Assembly: GCA_032158295.1 (NCBI GenBank)
Contig: CM063263.1
Coordinates: 8,862,501-8,926,500, forward strand
Reading direction: 5' to 3'
Length of the DNA: 64,000 nucleotides
Source: Pycnopodia helianthoides
Taxonomy: Eukaryota > Echinodermata > Asteroidea > Forcipulatida > Asteriidae
Every line of letters starts with the position of its first letter. The stretch's first letter is position 1. Under the pieces are notes generated by a model. It was not told the DNA's origin. It saw nothing but the letters and a program-made list of their open reading frames with translations, and searched no databases. Both the position numbers and the translations under genes were made by a program. Shown here piece by piece: positions 22,101-35,000 of this stretch.

Positions 22101-25100
22101 CCAACAATGACTGACCTTTGAGGGGTTTCATGGAGCGTACTTGTAACTCAATCTCGGTAGTGCTCAGCATGATCAAATACAATATACAGCCACCTTGGAA
22201 ATCACACCATACCCTTTTCAATTCTATTCAATACTTGTAGGAACTGTTCATATTGCAGGTTCCGATTTGGGGGGAAACAAATCTGGAGGACCGTAGAGCT
22301 TGCAGCTCAAAATTTGTTCACAAGACAAGAATCAAAATGAGAAAACCAGCTACACGTGGGAATACTTCAGTTCTAAAAAGAATTAAAAAGGGTTTTGGAG
22401 TCAGCATTTGAACATCGTTTAAAAAAATAGAGATACATGTACACAGTGAGGTATTATTATTCAAAAACACAAGACCTTTGCAGGCTGGAATTACACGGAG
22501 GCCACGGAGGCATGGCCTCTGTTGCCTGGTCTTGGCCTTGGTGCCCCTTCAAAACTTCCCCATAGACTTTAAGATTTTCAATGGAAGTGCCTTTACAAAA
22601 TGAAAATGGCCTTGCCTCTCTAAGAGGAAATTCCAGGCCTGCTTTTGGACTTGTCTGGTCGTAAGTTTATGATGCTAAAATTACTGGCCTAGGGCCCGTG
22701 GTCTGATGTAACTTTCGAGCCACATATTGCAAACTGAAGAAAAAAAACTACAATGAAGCAGTAGGCCTATAGTTTCAAACCCAGCAAGTTGTTCCATAAA
22801 GTTTAAATACAACAAACTTGAAAATTGAATTTCACTGATTATCTGTTTCAGAAATAAAACCATATTTTGTATAAACTCAGTTAGCTTAAAATCTGGCTTC
22901 TTCCACTTAATAATAAGCACAGCTCTCACTGCCTCTTTACCATCAAAAGTTTGTAGCACTTGATCAATTAATAGAAAGTAGTTTTTATTGATGTTTACTT
23001 AGTGATGTGTGCAATTATAGATGGTGTTATGGTCTGTTAAAAAATATCTGATGAAGCCACAATTGCAAATGTTAAGGCTGGTGACAAAGCCAGGGTTTCA
23101 AAACAAATTTGGACAAGAAGGAAGTACAAATTGTCTTTCCCCATGCAGGCACAAAGATGATTGTAGTGTTAAAAGTCATGTTTTTAACTTCAGATGATTG
23201 AGACTCCCCATAAGATCCTTAATGTTGTTATACACAACCTCATTAGGTTTTTCTACTACTTAAAAATATTCCATTTGAAAACTTGATCACAGTTTCCGAA
23301 GCTGAAAACAAAAATCATGTTTCATTGTAGTTTGGATTAGATCTGATCATTTCAGACGTTTTGATTGCCCGTGCGTGCCATTATGAATACATTTTTGCAA
23401 TGCCAACTGGGATTGCCTACCGTGCCTAACGGCCGCATGAAATTGTCGCAAATTTGCTGAAATTTCCCCCTGCTAATTCCTTCACTGTTGGGCGGCTGCA
23501 GTCGCCGGTCAGTAAACCTGGAAAGATGCTGGAAGTTTGTCCCCTCCCAGCTAATATGTATTTTCAAGCTTTTGTGTCTTGCAAATTTTTTAAGCAACTT
23601 TAATACTTCGGTTTGGAACTGCATGTTTTCGAATGATAGAGTAAAGTCTGTTAACAGAATTAACTACCATATTAGTATGTACCAAATGTATAATGTTTAG
23701 GCGGAAATCCAAAGAATTCTTCTGGCGGATTAAGGGGTGAGGGGATAGGGTAGGGGGGCAATGGGAGACTCTGTAACGCTAGGTGGCATCAGACTTACCA
23801 GGTAAATTTTTATTGTGTACGTATTTCTGAGCATGCGCAGATTTTCGAGAACAATGGAATTTACCTGGTAAGTCTGCTGCTACCTAGAGTCACCAAAAGT
23901 CTCACATTGATCAAGTGTGTTATCATGGTTATCAAATTTCTATACGTAGACTTGTTATTCACGTTGGGCATGAGGGGGTTGTGGCGTTGTTGTCTGCCAC
24001 TGATAGTACATGTAGGAAAAGGAACCAAAAAGAGCTTAAATATCAATGAGCAGTGTATAGGGAGCAAGTGTCAATCACACTCAAGTGAGACATGAAATAT
24101 TGATCGTAGGATTGTAATTTCTCCCTTACAAAGATGCTTAACCTCCTTCATGTCCAGATGGATGTTACTTAAAAACATCAAACAAGAAGCTTTCGGAGCT
24201 TAATCAAGTCCCTGATTCCACATTTGGATACACATTTAATAAAATGCCTTTATTATTGCTTTATAAAAAGATGTGGACGTCAGCAACTCCATCTCAAGAC
24301 TCCACCACAGCACCAGCCTCTCTGTGGTTCAACCTCTGCCAGCTGACCTGCAGATCATACTGCGACCCGTCCAGGGTGATGGCCCCTCCTGCGTCCCGAT
24401 GGAGGAGGCATCGGTGGTCTCGCTGCCGGCCGTCTCGGTCTTCGTCGGCGAGGAGGTGGAGTTCCAGGCGTCTGTGGCCATGGGAATCAACCTAACGTTT
24501 GTCTGGATGTTTGATGATGGTGGGGCGGTGAACGTGACAGAGCGCTATGTGGAAGAACCTGAATGTGAGGGGATTGCTTGTATGCAGGATAGTCAGGTAT
24601 GTTTATCTTGCAATCACTTTATATGTTGGTCACTTATGGAAAAGTCGCATCCCCTTAAGGTGATCCCTCTGCTGCCGCTTCCCAGGTTGTATTGTAAACT
24701 TGGGTGCGATCCCTGGCTATTTGGCAGTTACAGGTTGAATGGCTTCTGCCTGGCAGCTCCAAACAAAGATATATTGACAAAATAGGAAGATCGCCAACGA
24801 GCACCGGCATGTTCACCCCGCTCTAGTCAGTGTTTAACAACCCCAAATTACTTCTGAAAAAAGGTTACAATTTCTTCATTATTCGTGTTTGCTTTTACTG
24901 GCATTGGTTTTGCTGATGTCTGCTTCCATTGAAATTTAGATTGTAATTCTCAACACATCATAAGAAGGAAAAACATTCAAAAACAAGATTTATTTTGAGT
25001 GGTATTATATTAACAATCGGATCAGGTTGGCTCAATTGTTGTCTTATATAAGAATAATGCTAAACGCGAATACTTGAAGACTTGTTGTGTTTTGTAAAAG

Positions 25101-28100
25101 TCTAAGTCTCTACATTTTTACTTGTACAGTTTTTAATCCTCCACTTTCTTCTTCTCTCCGAACGCCTCTTGTGGCTTGATGTGGTGTTGTTTTTAAATTC
25201 TTATGTCCCAATAGACATGTAGGCCAAATAACTTTTTTTACGGTATTGTTTTTTTTTGCTGCTTTTGTCTTGTGTATTTTATATTGCACATGTAAAATGT
25301 ACAAGGGAGATCAGTTAATAGGAAACTGATGGGGCTACCCTTGTTGAACTAAAACAAAATAAACAAATAGATAAATAAACAACAAAAGTCGGTAAATGCA
25401 TTATTGAATAACAGGCCAAAATAGGTTGACAGGAGTGTACATTTCTATACATCTCTTGTGTTTAGACTTCAATAACATTTGAACCAAAGTTGGTATCAAC
25501 ACAGGGTTTTTATATTCTTAAAGCTGAGATTGTACTTCTTTCAAATAGATAAAAAAAAATTTTTTTTTTTACAAGGGTTGACAAAAGACTCATTTAGCTT
25601 GATCGCATCACAAAATGTGGGTGGTGACCAGACTGTTGTTGATATCCTGTACTGAGAAAGATATATCAGGCTTGTAATTTCTCAGGATTTGTTTTCTGAT
25701 GGCCATGCATGTGTAGAATAGAGTACATGTACATCAGTAAGTCAATCCTGTATGTAGCTTTCAGAGCAGACATATGGTTTTTATTGCTGTCATGGTCATT
25801 TCAGTTGGAAGCACTTAATGTGGTGACAAAAAGTGGATGTTATTTATTGTGATTTCCTTCAGAAGAAAGTGCCGGCCCTCCCTTTTCCTAGTTGTGCTGC
25901 GCGGTTTGGGGATTTATTTTAAACCAATGCTGAGTATGTCCTGAGGTTATGAGAACCCAGTGGTCTGTGGTCTGGACATAGTTATCATGCCCCAGTTTAA
26001 AGGAAAAGTACATAATTTGTGTAGTTTTAGAGGAAATTAATTTACGTACTCCAAATTTTCTATGAACGCACCATCCGACTAACCTGTAAAAACCCCAAAA
26101 CATTGGTGATCACATCTTAATGGAACTACAAAAATGGTTCATTTTTCATCAGGGATTTGGTGCATGTCCATATCTTGTTTATTCTGATTGCAGCAAATGA
26201 TATAAGCAACTGTCATTGGGGTGGGGGGGGGGTCTTCAAATGCTGTTTTCTTGTTTTTTATAGAAATATTTTTCTGGAGGACTGAGGACTAGTATTGACT
26301 TAAAAAGTGAGGTTTCAAGTTAAAATTTGTAATTTCTCTCCCCCTCCAATTAATACAATCATCTACTTTGCCTTTAAACTACCAGACCAACTGTCTCTGT
26401 TGCAGAAAATGTTCTTATCTTGGAAGAAAGCTGATCTGATTGAAAAAGAGGGCCCGCAGTTTTTAGGCCAGGGCTGTCGCTACTTTTGAAGGACTTTGAA
26501 GTATTTTGTTGTATACCATACTGCAGGCAATTCTTTGTCTCAGGACATGCTGGAAGAGCTGACTTCAACGTAAACAATAAAACAAATGATGTGGCTAGAA
26601 AACATTTCTGCTTTTCATATAAAACAAAGTGCACACTGAGTGTGGACTTTGTTTTTCTACAAAAATATATGTTAGGTTTTCACAAGATTTTTTTAGACAC
26701 ATATTCAAAAACTTGTACATTTGTTTGTCATAATAGTTAAGTACATGTTAAGTTAAAAGATTAAATTAAAAAGAAAAACAAATGTTTTACTTTGTTTTAA
26801 TACCATTTTGAAAGAACAGTTTGAAGTGACTGTTTTGAAATGGATTTAATATTCACAAATGTCGTACCTTACATCTCACACCCCAAAAAGAATTTAAATA
26901 TTAATTTAATTAAATTTAAATTACAATAACTAAAACATTCTTAAAAAGTTGTTTATTTCAAAATGTTGTTTTTACCCCACTAATTATGTTTCTCTCACTG
27001 CCTCATTTCAGGCCCCTTTCACGGAAGGAAATCAGTGTTTATTTTTTACTTTTCAGAATGTGATTTCTTAGGATTTTTCCTGAATTTAGGATTTTCTCAA
27101 AATCTCCTCAAGCCTTCAATTTTCTTTTTGAAAGAAATTAAGCAATCACCAAAAGGGAGAGAGAACTATGTGTCCAAACCTTTAATTTCTGGTGATGCAC
27201 AGAGTCTTTCAACCTCTTGAATTGTAATGTCTGGGAGGCTCTGGGTCTGGAATAAGTGAGAACCGAGGCTCACTAGCCATTTTTTCAGGAATTTTAACAT
27301 TCGTCATATCCTATCCAGAAAATCTTGTACTATTCCAGCAAAATTGAAAGGTCCTTTTACCTACTTGATCCCATCCCCCGTTAAAATTTAAAATTGTGAA
27401 ATTCTATACGTTTAGATCCTTAAAAAACAAGTCTTAATTTTCCAACCCTGGGTCCAATTTCATATAGTTGATAAGCAGATAAATTTGGTAAGCACATGAC
27501 TTAGAAGAGAGCAGTCACCAGCTAAAAGGACACCTTATCAGTTACATACACTCACTGGCTGCTCTGGTCCCCTGAAAACCTTCTGCTTAGCAAAGTAAAA
27601 GTGTCAAGCAAAATTACCTGTTGGCAGATCTCTTTTGATGTGGGCCTCAGCTCTTAAATCAGTCAATGAGTGTGATTGGGATTGTGGAATTCATTGTTAT
27701 CCCCTGCTATTTATAGGAGCTCAAGGTGCCCCAAATGTTACCGCTGGAATTTATGACTTCTGAGGTCTTCAAACTTTTAGAGATGAACAGGGTTGAATGA
27801 GTGTCTGAAAATGTTTGAGGCATGTGTGGAGTTATTTGATAGTTTGAGGAAGATGTTGTTTTTCTTCTTCTAAGAAGGTACACACGTTCTTGAGACAGCA
27901 GTTAGAAAGAGAATATTTTAGAGTAGAACTTGTCAGCGTTGTGTAAGGTCACTACCTTTGTGAATTTTGGGGGTTTGGGCAATAAATTGTACACTTGGCC
28001 TGTAATTTTGTTGAAACCCCAGATGACCCTGTGGTTTGTCCATTTGACCCGATTGTCACAATTCCAGCCACTTACAAAAGAAACTGCCGGTTTCTTGATT

Positions 28101-31100
28101 TATTGTTGAATTTCTGTTGCTTGTTGGTTTTGCTGTTAATGGTGCATGTCACCCACACTTGTTATGGTTCCCAAGCCACACTTTGTGGTTTACCTAAAAA
28201 GAAAAGGGTTTTCTTGGCAAGTTGTCAATGGCTTAGATGTCTTGAATTTGGGTCTGAGCCCACTATTATTTTGTCACTGTAAACAGCACATTTGTTATTG
28301 TCAACCAGTGGAATTACTGGCACAGAGTAAATCAGTTGAACCCAATTTCTTTTCTTCAAATTTCAATATGAATACAATTATGTATAACGATACAAAAAGA
28401 AATTTGTAAAAAAAATGTAAGATAATTCTGTAAATTATAGTAAATAATTTGTAACAAAAAACACTAAAAACTCTTAAACATCAAGAACAACTTCAAACCA
28501 TCAAGTTTGATTGTAAACCAGAATATTTTGGGTTGTCTTGATTCATTGCCCTTTTTAATGCTTTGTTCTAATAATAGTGTTTTTGTAATTAATATTATTT
28601 TATTGCACTGACCCAATAAAATTATGTTTTAAAAATATAGCAAAGTTTTTAAAAACATGTCAGCCTGTGTTCTTTTGCAGGGTTTTTAAAACTGGCATTT
28701 TTGTTATTTCATTTTCCGTATCTAGGTCCACAATTTTACAGAAGAGGGACATTTCAGTGTTTATGTGAATGCCTCTAACTACCTTGGGAGTGTCCGGAAG
28801 ACATTACACGTGGTAAGTTAGCGTGGAGAAATATATTTTTTTCAAACAGTACACATTTATGTAATTGTTGTTCATAACACAATAGCAAAGGTGTGTTTGC
28901 AAATACAAACATTAAACATGTAGAAAAAAAAACGAATATCTGTAAGCCTACGTGAGGAACAAGTAGAGCTTTCATTCTCCAATGTGTCAGAGTAGAATGT
29001 GAATATGGAAAAACCGCAACAGACAGGCCTGGAATTACACGGAGGCCATGGCCGCTGTTGCCCCTGGTCTTGGCCTTGATGCCCCTTCAAAAATTTCCCA
29101 TAGACTTTAAGATTTTCCAACAGAAGTGCCCTTTGCAAAAATGAAAATGGTCCTTGCCACTCTCAAAGATGAAATTCCAGGCCTGAACAAATGCATGTTT
29201 TTGTTAAACTGAATTTGTACCCCAAACCTGAAAAGGTATAATTTGTATTATGTTGTACACTTTATTAGTGCAGAACATTTGTTTGTTAGAAGAAAATTCA
29301 ATTTATGGTTACGAGTTTATTAATTCATTATCAATCAGATTTTCTTTGGTCATGTTGGTAAATGACTTGTTAAACAATGGTGTTTTCTCATTATTTGACA
29401 GGTGGTAGTTAATCGTGAGATAACCAACCTTACCATGTCACTGTCATCTAACTCTGCCCTCACCAACAAAGTGAACAGCAGCTTGGGGTTACTCATCAAC
29501 ATGGTGGCAACAGCAAGACAACAGGTGCTGCTACAGGTAGACTTCGGCGATGGGTCGGTGTACAACCACAGCATGTATGATGTCAACGACACGTTCATCA
29601 CGGTTGGCGATGAGGGAAACGCCCACCTTCATCTGATAGCAAGTTATGGAGAGGGTTGCACTCTGTTCGTCTCTCTGAGCCACAAGTACAGACAGTCTGG
29701 TGTGTTCGTAGTTGAAACTAACGTCTACCAGGAGTGGACTAGTGAAAGTGTTGGATCGGCAAGATTGGACTCGGCGGTTATAGTACAAGAGGAGCTTGGA
29801 CCCCTCGAGATTGAAACGCAAGAGGTGTATGCAACCAACACTGTAGCAAATTTGAGCGTACAAGCCCCTGTTGTGACTGCCAACATGTCATATGTGTGGA
29901 CTCTGCCCTCCACGGATGTGACCCTGAATCCCGACTGCCAGTTATCATGCCTGCATAACTTCACAGAGCCAGGAAAGTATGTGGTAGAGGTGACGGCCTC
30001 TAATCTAGTGAGCACTGCCCATGTACAGACTATGGTCACTGTCCATGAGGCTGTCAGTGGTCTTGTCCTGGATGGTGGCAGCGGTGGGATACTAGCAACA
30101 GGCACCACTGTCCAATTCACAGCCTCCATGGGAACAGGAAGCGATGTCCAATTTACGTGGTCCTTTTCAGATCTCCTAGGCACCACGGAGCAAATTGACG
30201 GCCTAGTGAATGAAGTACCCGTCTCTCATGTCAACCACACGTACTTAACAAGTGGCACGAATAACGTAAGTGTCACCGCTAGCAATCTCATCAGCTCTCA
30301 GACTGCTTACCTCTCTCAGGGGATTTTCATTCAGGACCCAATTGTGGGCCTCGGCCTTCTTAGCACCGGCCCGACCTTACTGGCTCCCCGACCCAAATCA
30401 GCGTTACTCTCCTTCAAGGAACACAAGTGATGTTCACCATTGACACTCCTCGAGGCCCTGTAACACCACAGGTTCAGTACCTTGGAGAGAACCAAACCTA
30501 CATCTTGGAGTTCAACTTGAGTAGCCCTGGAGTCCTCCTTGCTACTGTTGTGGCCAGCAACAATGTCTCCGCGGAGAGTGAGTCTCTTGGATTGGTGATT
30601 CAGGAAAGCATTGACACTGTTTCCATTCAGGAGTTTTATCCTGGAAATGGGCAGATGATTTTACTTGCTCGGCTGAATGGTAGGTTTGGATGTTAAATTC
30701 GACAAATCATTTGTTTCAACAAAGTTCAACTCTTTAGAGACCATAGCGGCCGCAAGTGGCTTGTACCAAAATGCCTATAGCGGCCACAAACGGCCGCAAA
30801 ATTTGACCTACTTTCACTCAAACAAGAGGGTCAAAGAAAAGGTATTGAACCGAATTGATATTTTGAATGTTTCCCATGTAAACATTGAATCTACAGCTCT
30901 AAAACAAAACTATGTATTTCTGTTTCTTAATAGTCTTCGTGACATTTTTCCTGATAATAAAAACAGGGCAAAAAACAACAAGATTAGCAATGTCTTGGTG
31001 TATGGTGATGAATTGAATTTTATTATTACAACTTGTGTACATAAAAAACATTGCATCTTGGCATGGAAAGAAGAGTCAATTCAAGTGAAAGGTTCAGGTT

Positions 31101-32017
31101 TTGAGGTGAACTTAAAATGTTCAAGCATGTTTTTTGTTTCTCCATGGTGAAAAATTTGGAGAAAACAGACGAGGGATCCAAAACTGTTTGATACAATTTC
31201 ATAAGTATTCTAGAAAAGACAATGAAAACATGATTAAACAGACACTGAGAGAAAGTTGTAATGAACCCCCATTGCCCTGGATTGATTTTTCTTGCACTTT
31301 GTCTTGCAGGTGAAATAGCCAACCGTACTGATGTGACGTACACATGGTTCACCAGAGGGAATAACGCGACAAGTGCCAGCCCCGTCTTAGTCTTGCCAGT
31401 GTGCCTACTGCCAGAGTTGGTCTCCGTTCAAGCCAGCAATCAAGGTATGATCTGAGCTGTCAAAAGAACAGCATGTAGGTCTGTTCAATGGGATATGACC
31501 AAAGACTTGAAACAGAGATTAAAGTGCAATCTGTTACAACCTGTCGGTACCCCACCCCGTTGAATGTTCAATAGAAAACTAGGGTATTGTCTGAAAACTT
31601 TGATGGTGTCCTGTCAAACTTTAAGTGAATATACTTTACACAGTCAGAGAAAGTATTTGTTGTACAATGTAAATGTTTGTTGGCTATTTTGTACAATTCA
31701 AGCTTCAGGGTTATCATTCTAATGCTCATAGCACCCTATAAACATGCTCAAAATAAGATCTCAATGTAGACAACTTCGATCATGTTCCCTTTTTGTTGAG
31801 CCAAGAACTCGCAGTTCTACTTTTTCTGAGAGATCACTCTCTGTACATGGCCCATAGATGTGGGGAAAAAAATTCCTGCAAATATCAGAGATGCCAGTTC
31901 ATTTAACACATTCGAGAAACTCCTCAAAGCTCATCTGTTCCTGCAGGCTGTCTTTACAATTCATTTTGTGCCTCAGCACAGAGCAACATTTTGGTTTTGA
32001 TTCTATCAATGGATGAC

Positions 32018-32049
<32 letters not shown>

Positions 32050-35000
32050 ACATTCTTTTGCCGGTTTCTGTGTACTACACAAACACTTCTAAGGTATACC
32101 CTGCTTAATAGAAACAAACAGTCAAACTATTGGTAAATTTAAAAGTAAAACAAGGGTTTTAAGGTTTTTTTTTATTGCTCTTTTTGGGAGTTTGTCAAAG
32201 AAGCCAAATTGCCAACTCTCCTTTTCATGATTTTAGTGAGAACTCACCCCTTGTCGGGTCAACTTGGGGCCATATCCCAACCCCTTTCAACCTGACATCC
32301 GCCCCCCCCCCCCATAATAGGAACATCTGAGGATTCACTTAGTTGCTACATCACTTTGGAACAGCCTATAATCTCATCATCCAATCCCTCTACATTCACC
32401 CATTCCCTCACCTATTTTTAGATGAATGGGTTCTGAAAAAAAACCCAAGTCATATTTATTTATTTCATTGCCAGTTTGTCTTTTTCTTCTTTACTTTGTG
32501 TACATTGTGTGTACACAGTGTGTGTTTTCAATTCTTTCCATGTGGCTTCAAAGATACTGGTCATCTGTCAAATTGGTCTCCACATGTTGAGTGGACCAAA
32601 TGACATTCAGACACGTTGGTGTCTAGGTTGAAAACTGGCTTCAATGCAGGCGAGTGATACAGCGTTTAGCAGAGGATCTACCCTTTAAAGTGACTACAGG
32701 AAAGCGCCGAAAGCATTACAAACGCCGGCATTTCTACAAAAACTAAACAAACTTTCACTCCAAAGACGTGCTTGATAACTAAAGTTTCACAAAGTGAGAT
32801 TTCTCTCTCAGTTTCTCTGAGCTATTGTTCCGACCAATAGATTTAGAGAGTTGCCCCCCACCCCCTCTAGTTCACTAGGTCTGTCCTATTGTCTAGCCAT
32901 CGCGTGCAAAGGCTGTGCACTTTTCAACTTCTTAAAATGGTAACCAGCACGATCTTTATGTTGTTTAATTGATTGACGCCAGCCTCCCCTGAGCAGCTAA
33001 TAAGGTGCACCGCCAGGGCTGTTGGCAGGGAGTCATTAAATTCTCTTTGATTGATCAATTGTGTCTGGCTGGGGTTAAGACAAATAATTCCTTTGTGATT
33101 AATTAGTCTGAAGAGATTTGTTTGTTGCCAGACTATGAAACCAGTCAGGGAAATTGAGAGGGGGGTCAGATGGGGGGTGGTTTCAACGTTGTAAGAGTCA
33201 GCTTCCAGATGATATAATTATCTTTTGTATTTGGGGTTTAGTCCTTGTCTAAAGTGAGTGGCTTTGGCTGTTGGCTTCAGCGAGATTGCTAAAGTAAAGA
33301 TGTGGCAGCAATGCAGCGATAGTAGTAGCCACTGACAAACAAAGAGTGGGGGAGGTTGGGGAAGGGAAGGGAAGGGGGAGCACTCCCTCTGCCACTGGTG
33401 TCACACAAAGGTTCACTTTTGATAAACTATCCCTTCAAATGATTTACTTCACATTTCAATGACTTTCTCATTTACATTCACTTTGGTCATAGTTGATGCC
33501 AGCTATGTTGAGATCTTGGCCGAGTCGGTTCCTCCCCAGTCATTGTACTCCCTTGATTATTCCGTCTTCGGTGAGGCAGGAAAGCCTTCATCTTGGACTT
33601 TCCAGGTAAGATGAAACACTTTTTAGATTTATTTGCTTTCTTGTTGGATAATCACCCCAGTTCCTTGTTCCTTTTTTGATTCTTAAATTCAAATTTCTGA
33701 TTTTGTTTTGTTCAAGGATATATGCAGCTGTTTTTTTTCCCTCCTGGTGGAGTTGTGATTATATTGTGAACTAATTTTTATTGAGAGTTGAGTATTAAAT
33801 AAGTTTTTAAAAGATGTCTTTTCTTGCTTGATAATTTTTTCCTTCTTTACCTCTGTGTAAAATATTGAATATGCAATGTATAGCGTGTCGTGGCTGAGCA
33901 GTTAAGTGCACTTGATTCAACCTTTGGCAGGGACCACAGGCCCAAGGCCAGTAGTTTTAGTGTCAGGCCAGTAAAGTCAGTAGTTTTAGTGTCGGGCCAG
34001 TAAAGTCTTGTGTTTTTCAATGGGTTTTTTCTCCAAGTGCTTCTGGCAGTGGCTGCTGAGTGTGCACCAGCACCTTTTTAACCCTTACAAGGTGCTAAAT
34101 AAATTGGTCTCATAATTCAACATCTTCAAAAACCTGTCCTAAAAAAATAAAATTCTTGAGTTACTTATTGGTAGATGCACGCACTATACTCAAGTATCAT
34201 TATTGTTGTTATCTATTTTTAAAGGTTTTGGGGCTCTCTATGTGGGTGTACTTTATTCTAACACATGCCTATTCTTTTAACCATTACCCGAACTGCCACT
34301 TATGGACATAGAGTAAGTATTTCTGTGATCAAAACATCTCCGGGTGATCTTTGTGTGTTATTTATTGCTGTGATTTGATGAAACACTTTTTGAAATTGTG
34401 TCTGCAGTAATTCTCTGTGGTTTGTTTTAATTTAATTTGTAATGAATGTCAATGCTACTTGAGGTAAAACTTTGTCCACTGTTTGGTTTGAAATTTGTCT
34501 GTACAAATAAACATGCTACGGAAACGTAGTGAATGCCTTTGATGTCACTCAGTAAAAGCACTTGCCTGCAGTGATCCCTCCTAACGAAATAGTGCCCCTC
34601 CCCCCCATTTTCTATAAATATTCAGCTCACTTTTGTTTGTGGTGTTTGTACATGTGTGTTTAAGTATTTATAAACTACCCATTCACGTTTGTCTTCATAA
34701 ATTCTTTATGCACATTTATATGACTAGCAAAGTTATCAAAAACAGTAATTTTGAAATTAGGCTTTTTGAAATGAATAGATATGTTCATAAGTGTCAGACT
34801 TTTGTTTCAGTGTTATAACTTAAGAGGTTTTCTTAGAAGAAAATGTACCATTTTCATCTTAGGTAAATTAGGGCAAGATACATTTGTAGCTCAGTAAGTA
34901 GAGCACCGGCACGTTAATTCGGAGGTCGCAGGTTCCAGTAATTATTTTCTTGTTCACCCCCAAAAATTGTAGAAATCTTTTCTCAACTATCCGTTGTTGC

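Larger units (their letters stand above)
20285..24270 (+). other. Intron 5
   Basis: A 4.0 kb intron with a foldback (20511-20630), an aggccagtg repeat (21190-21420), two small MITEs (22481-22642 and 23781-23886) and an antisense aggccagtg fragment (22650-22740). No exon-like frame was recognised. Confidence 0.6.
24597..28725 (+). other. Intron 6
   Basis: A 4.1 kb intron that begins with a SINE family C copy and contains a degenerate GGGCCC MITE (27448-27650) and the repeat at 27050-27260. The rest is AT-rich sequence in which I see nothing identifiable. Confidence 0.6.
31445..33492 (+). other. Intron 9
   Basis: A 2.0 kb intron holding a LINE relic with a GATT tail (31755-32060) and a poly-C run (32302-32313). 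The remainder has no recognisable feature. Confidence 0.6.

Noticed and set aside
29725..30186. 153-codon - strand open frame opposite exon 8
   Set aside because: It is the antisense shadow of a GC-rich coding exon. The sense frame has clear PKD repeats.
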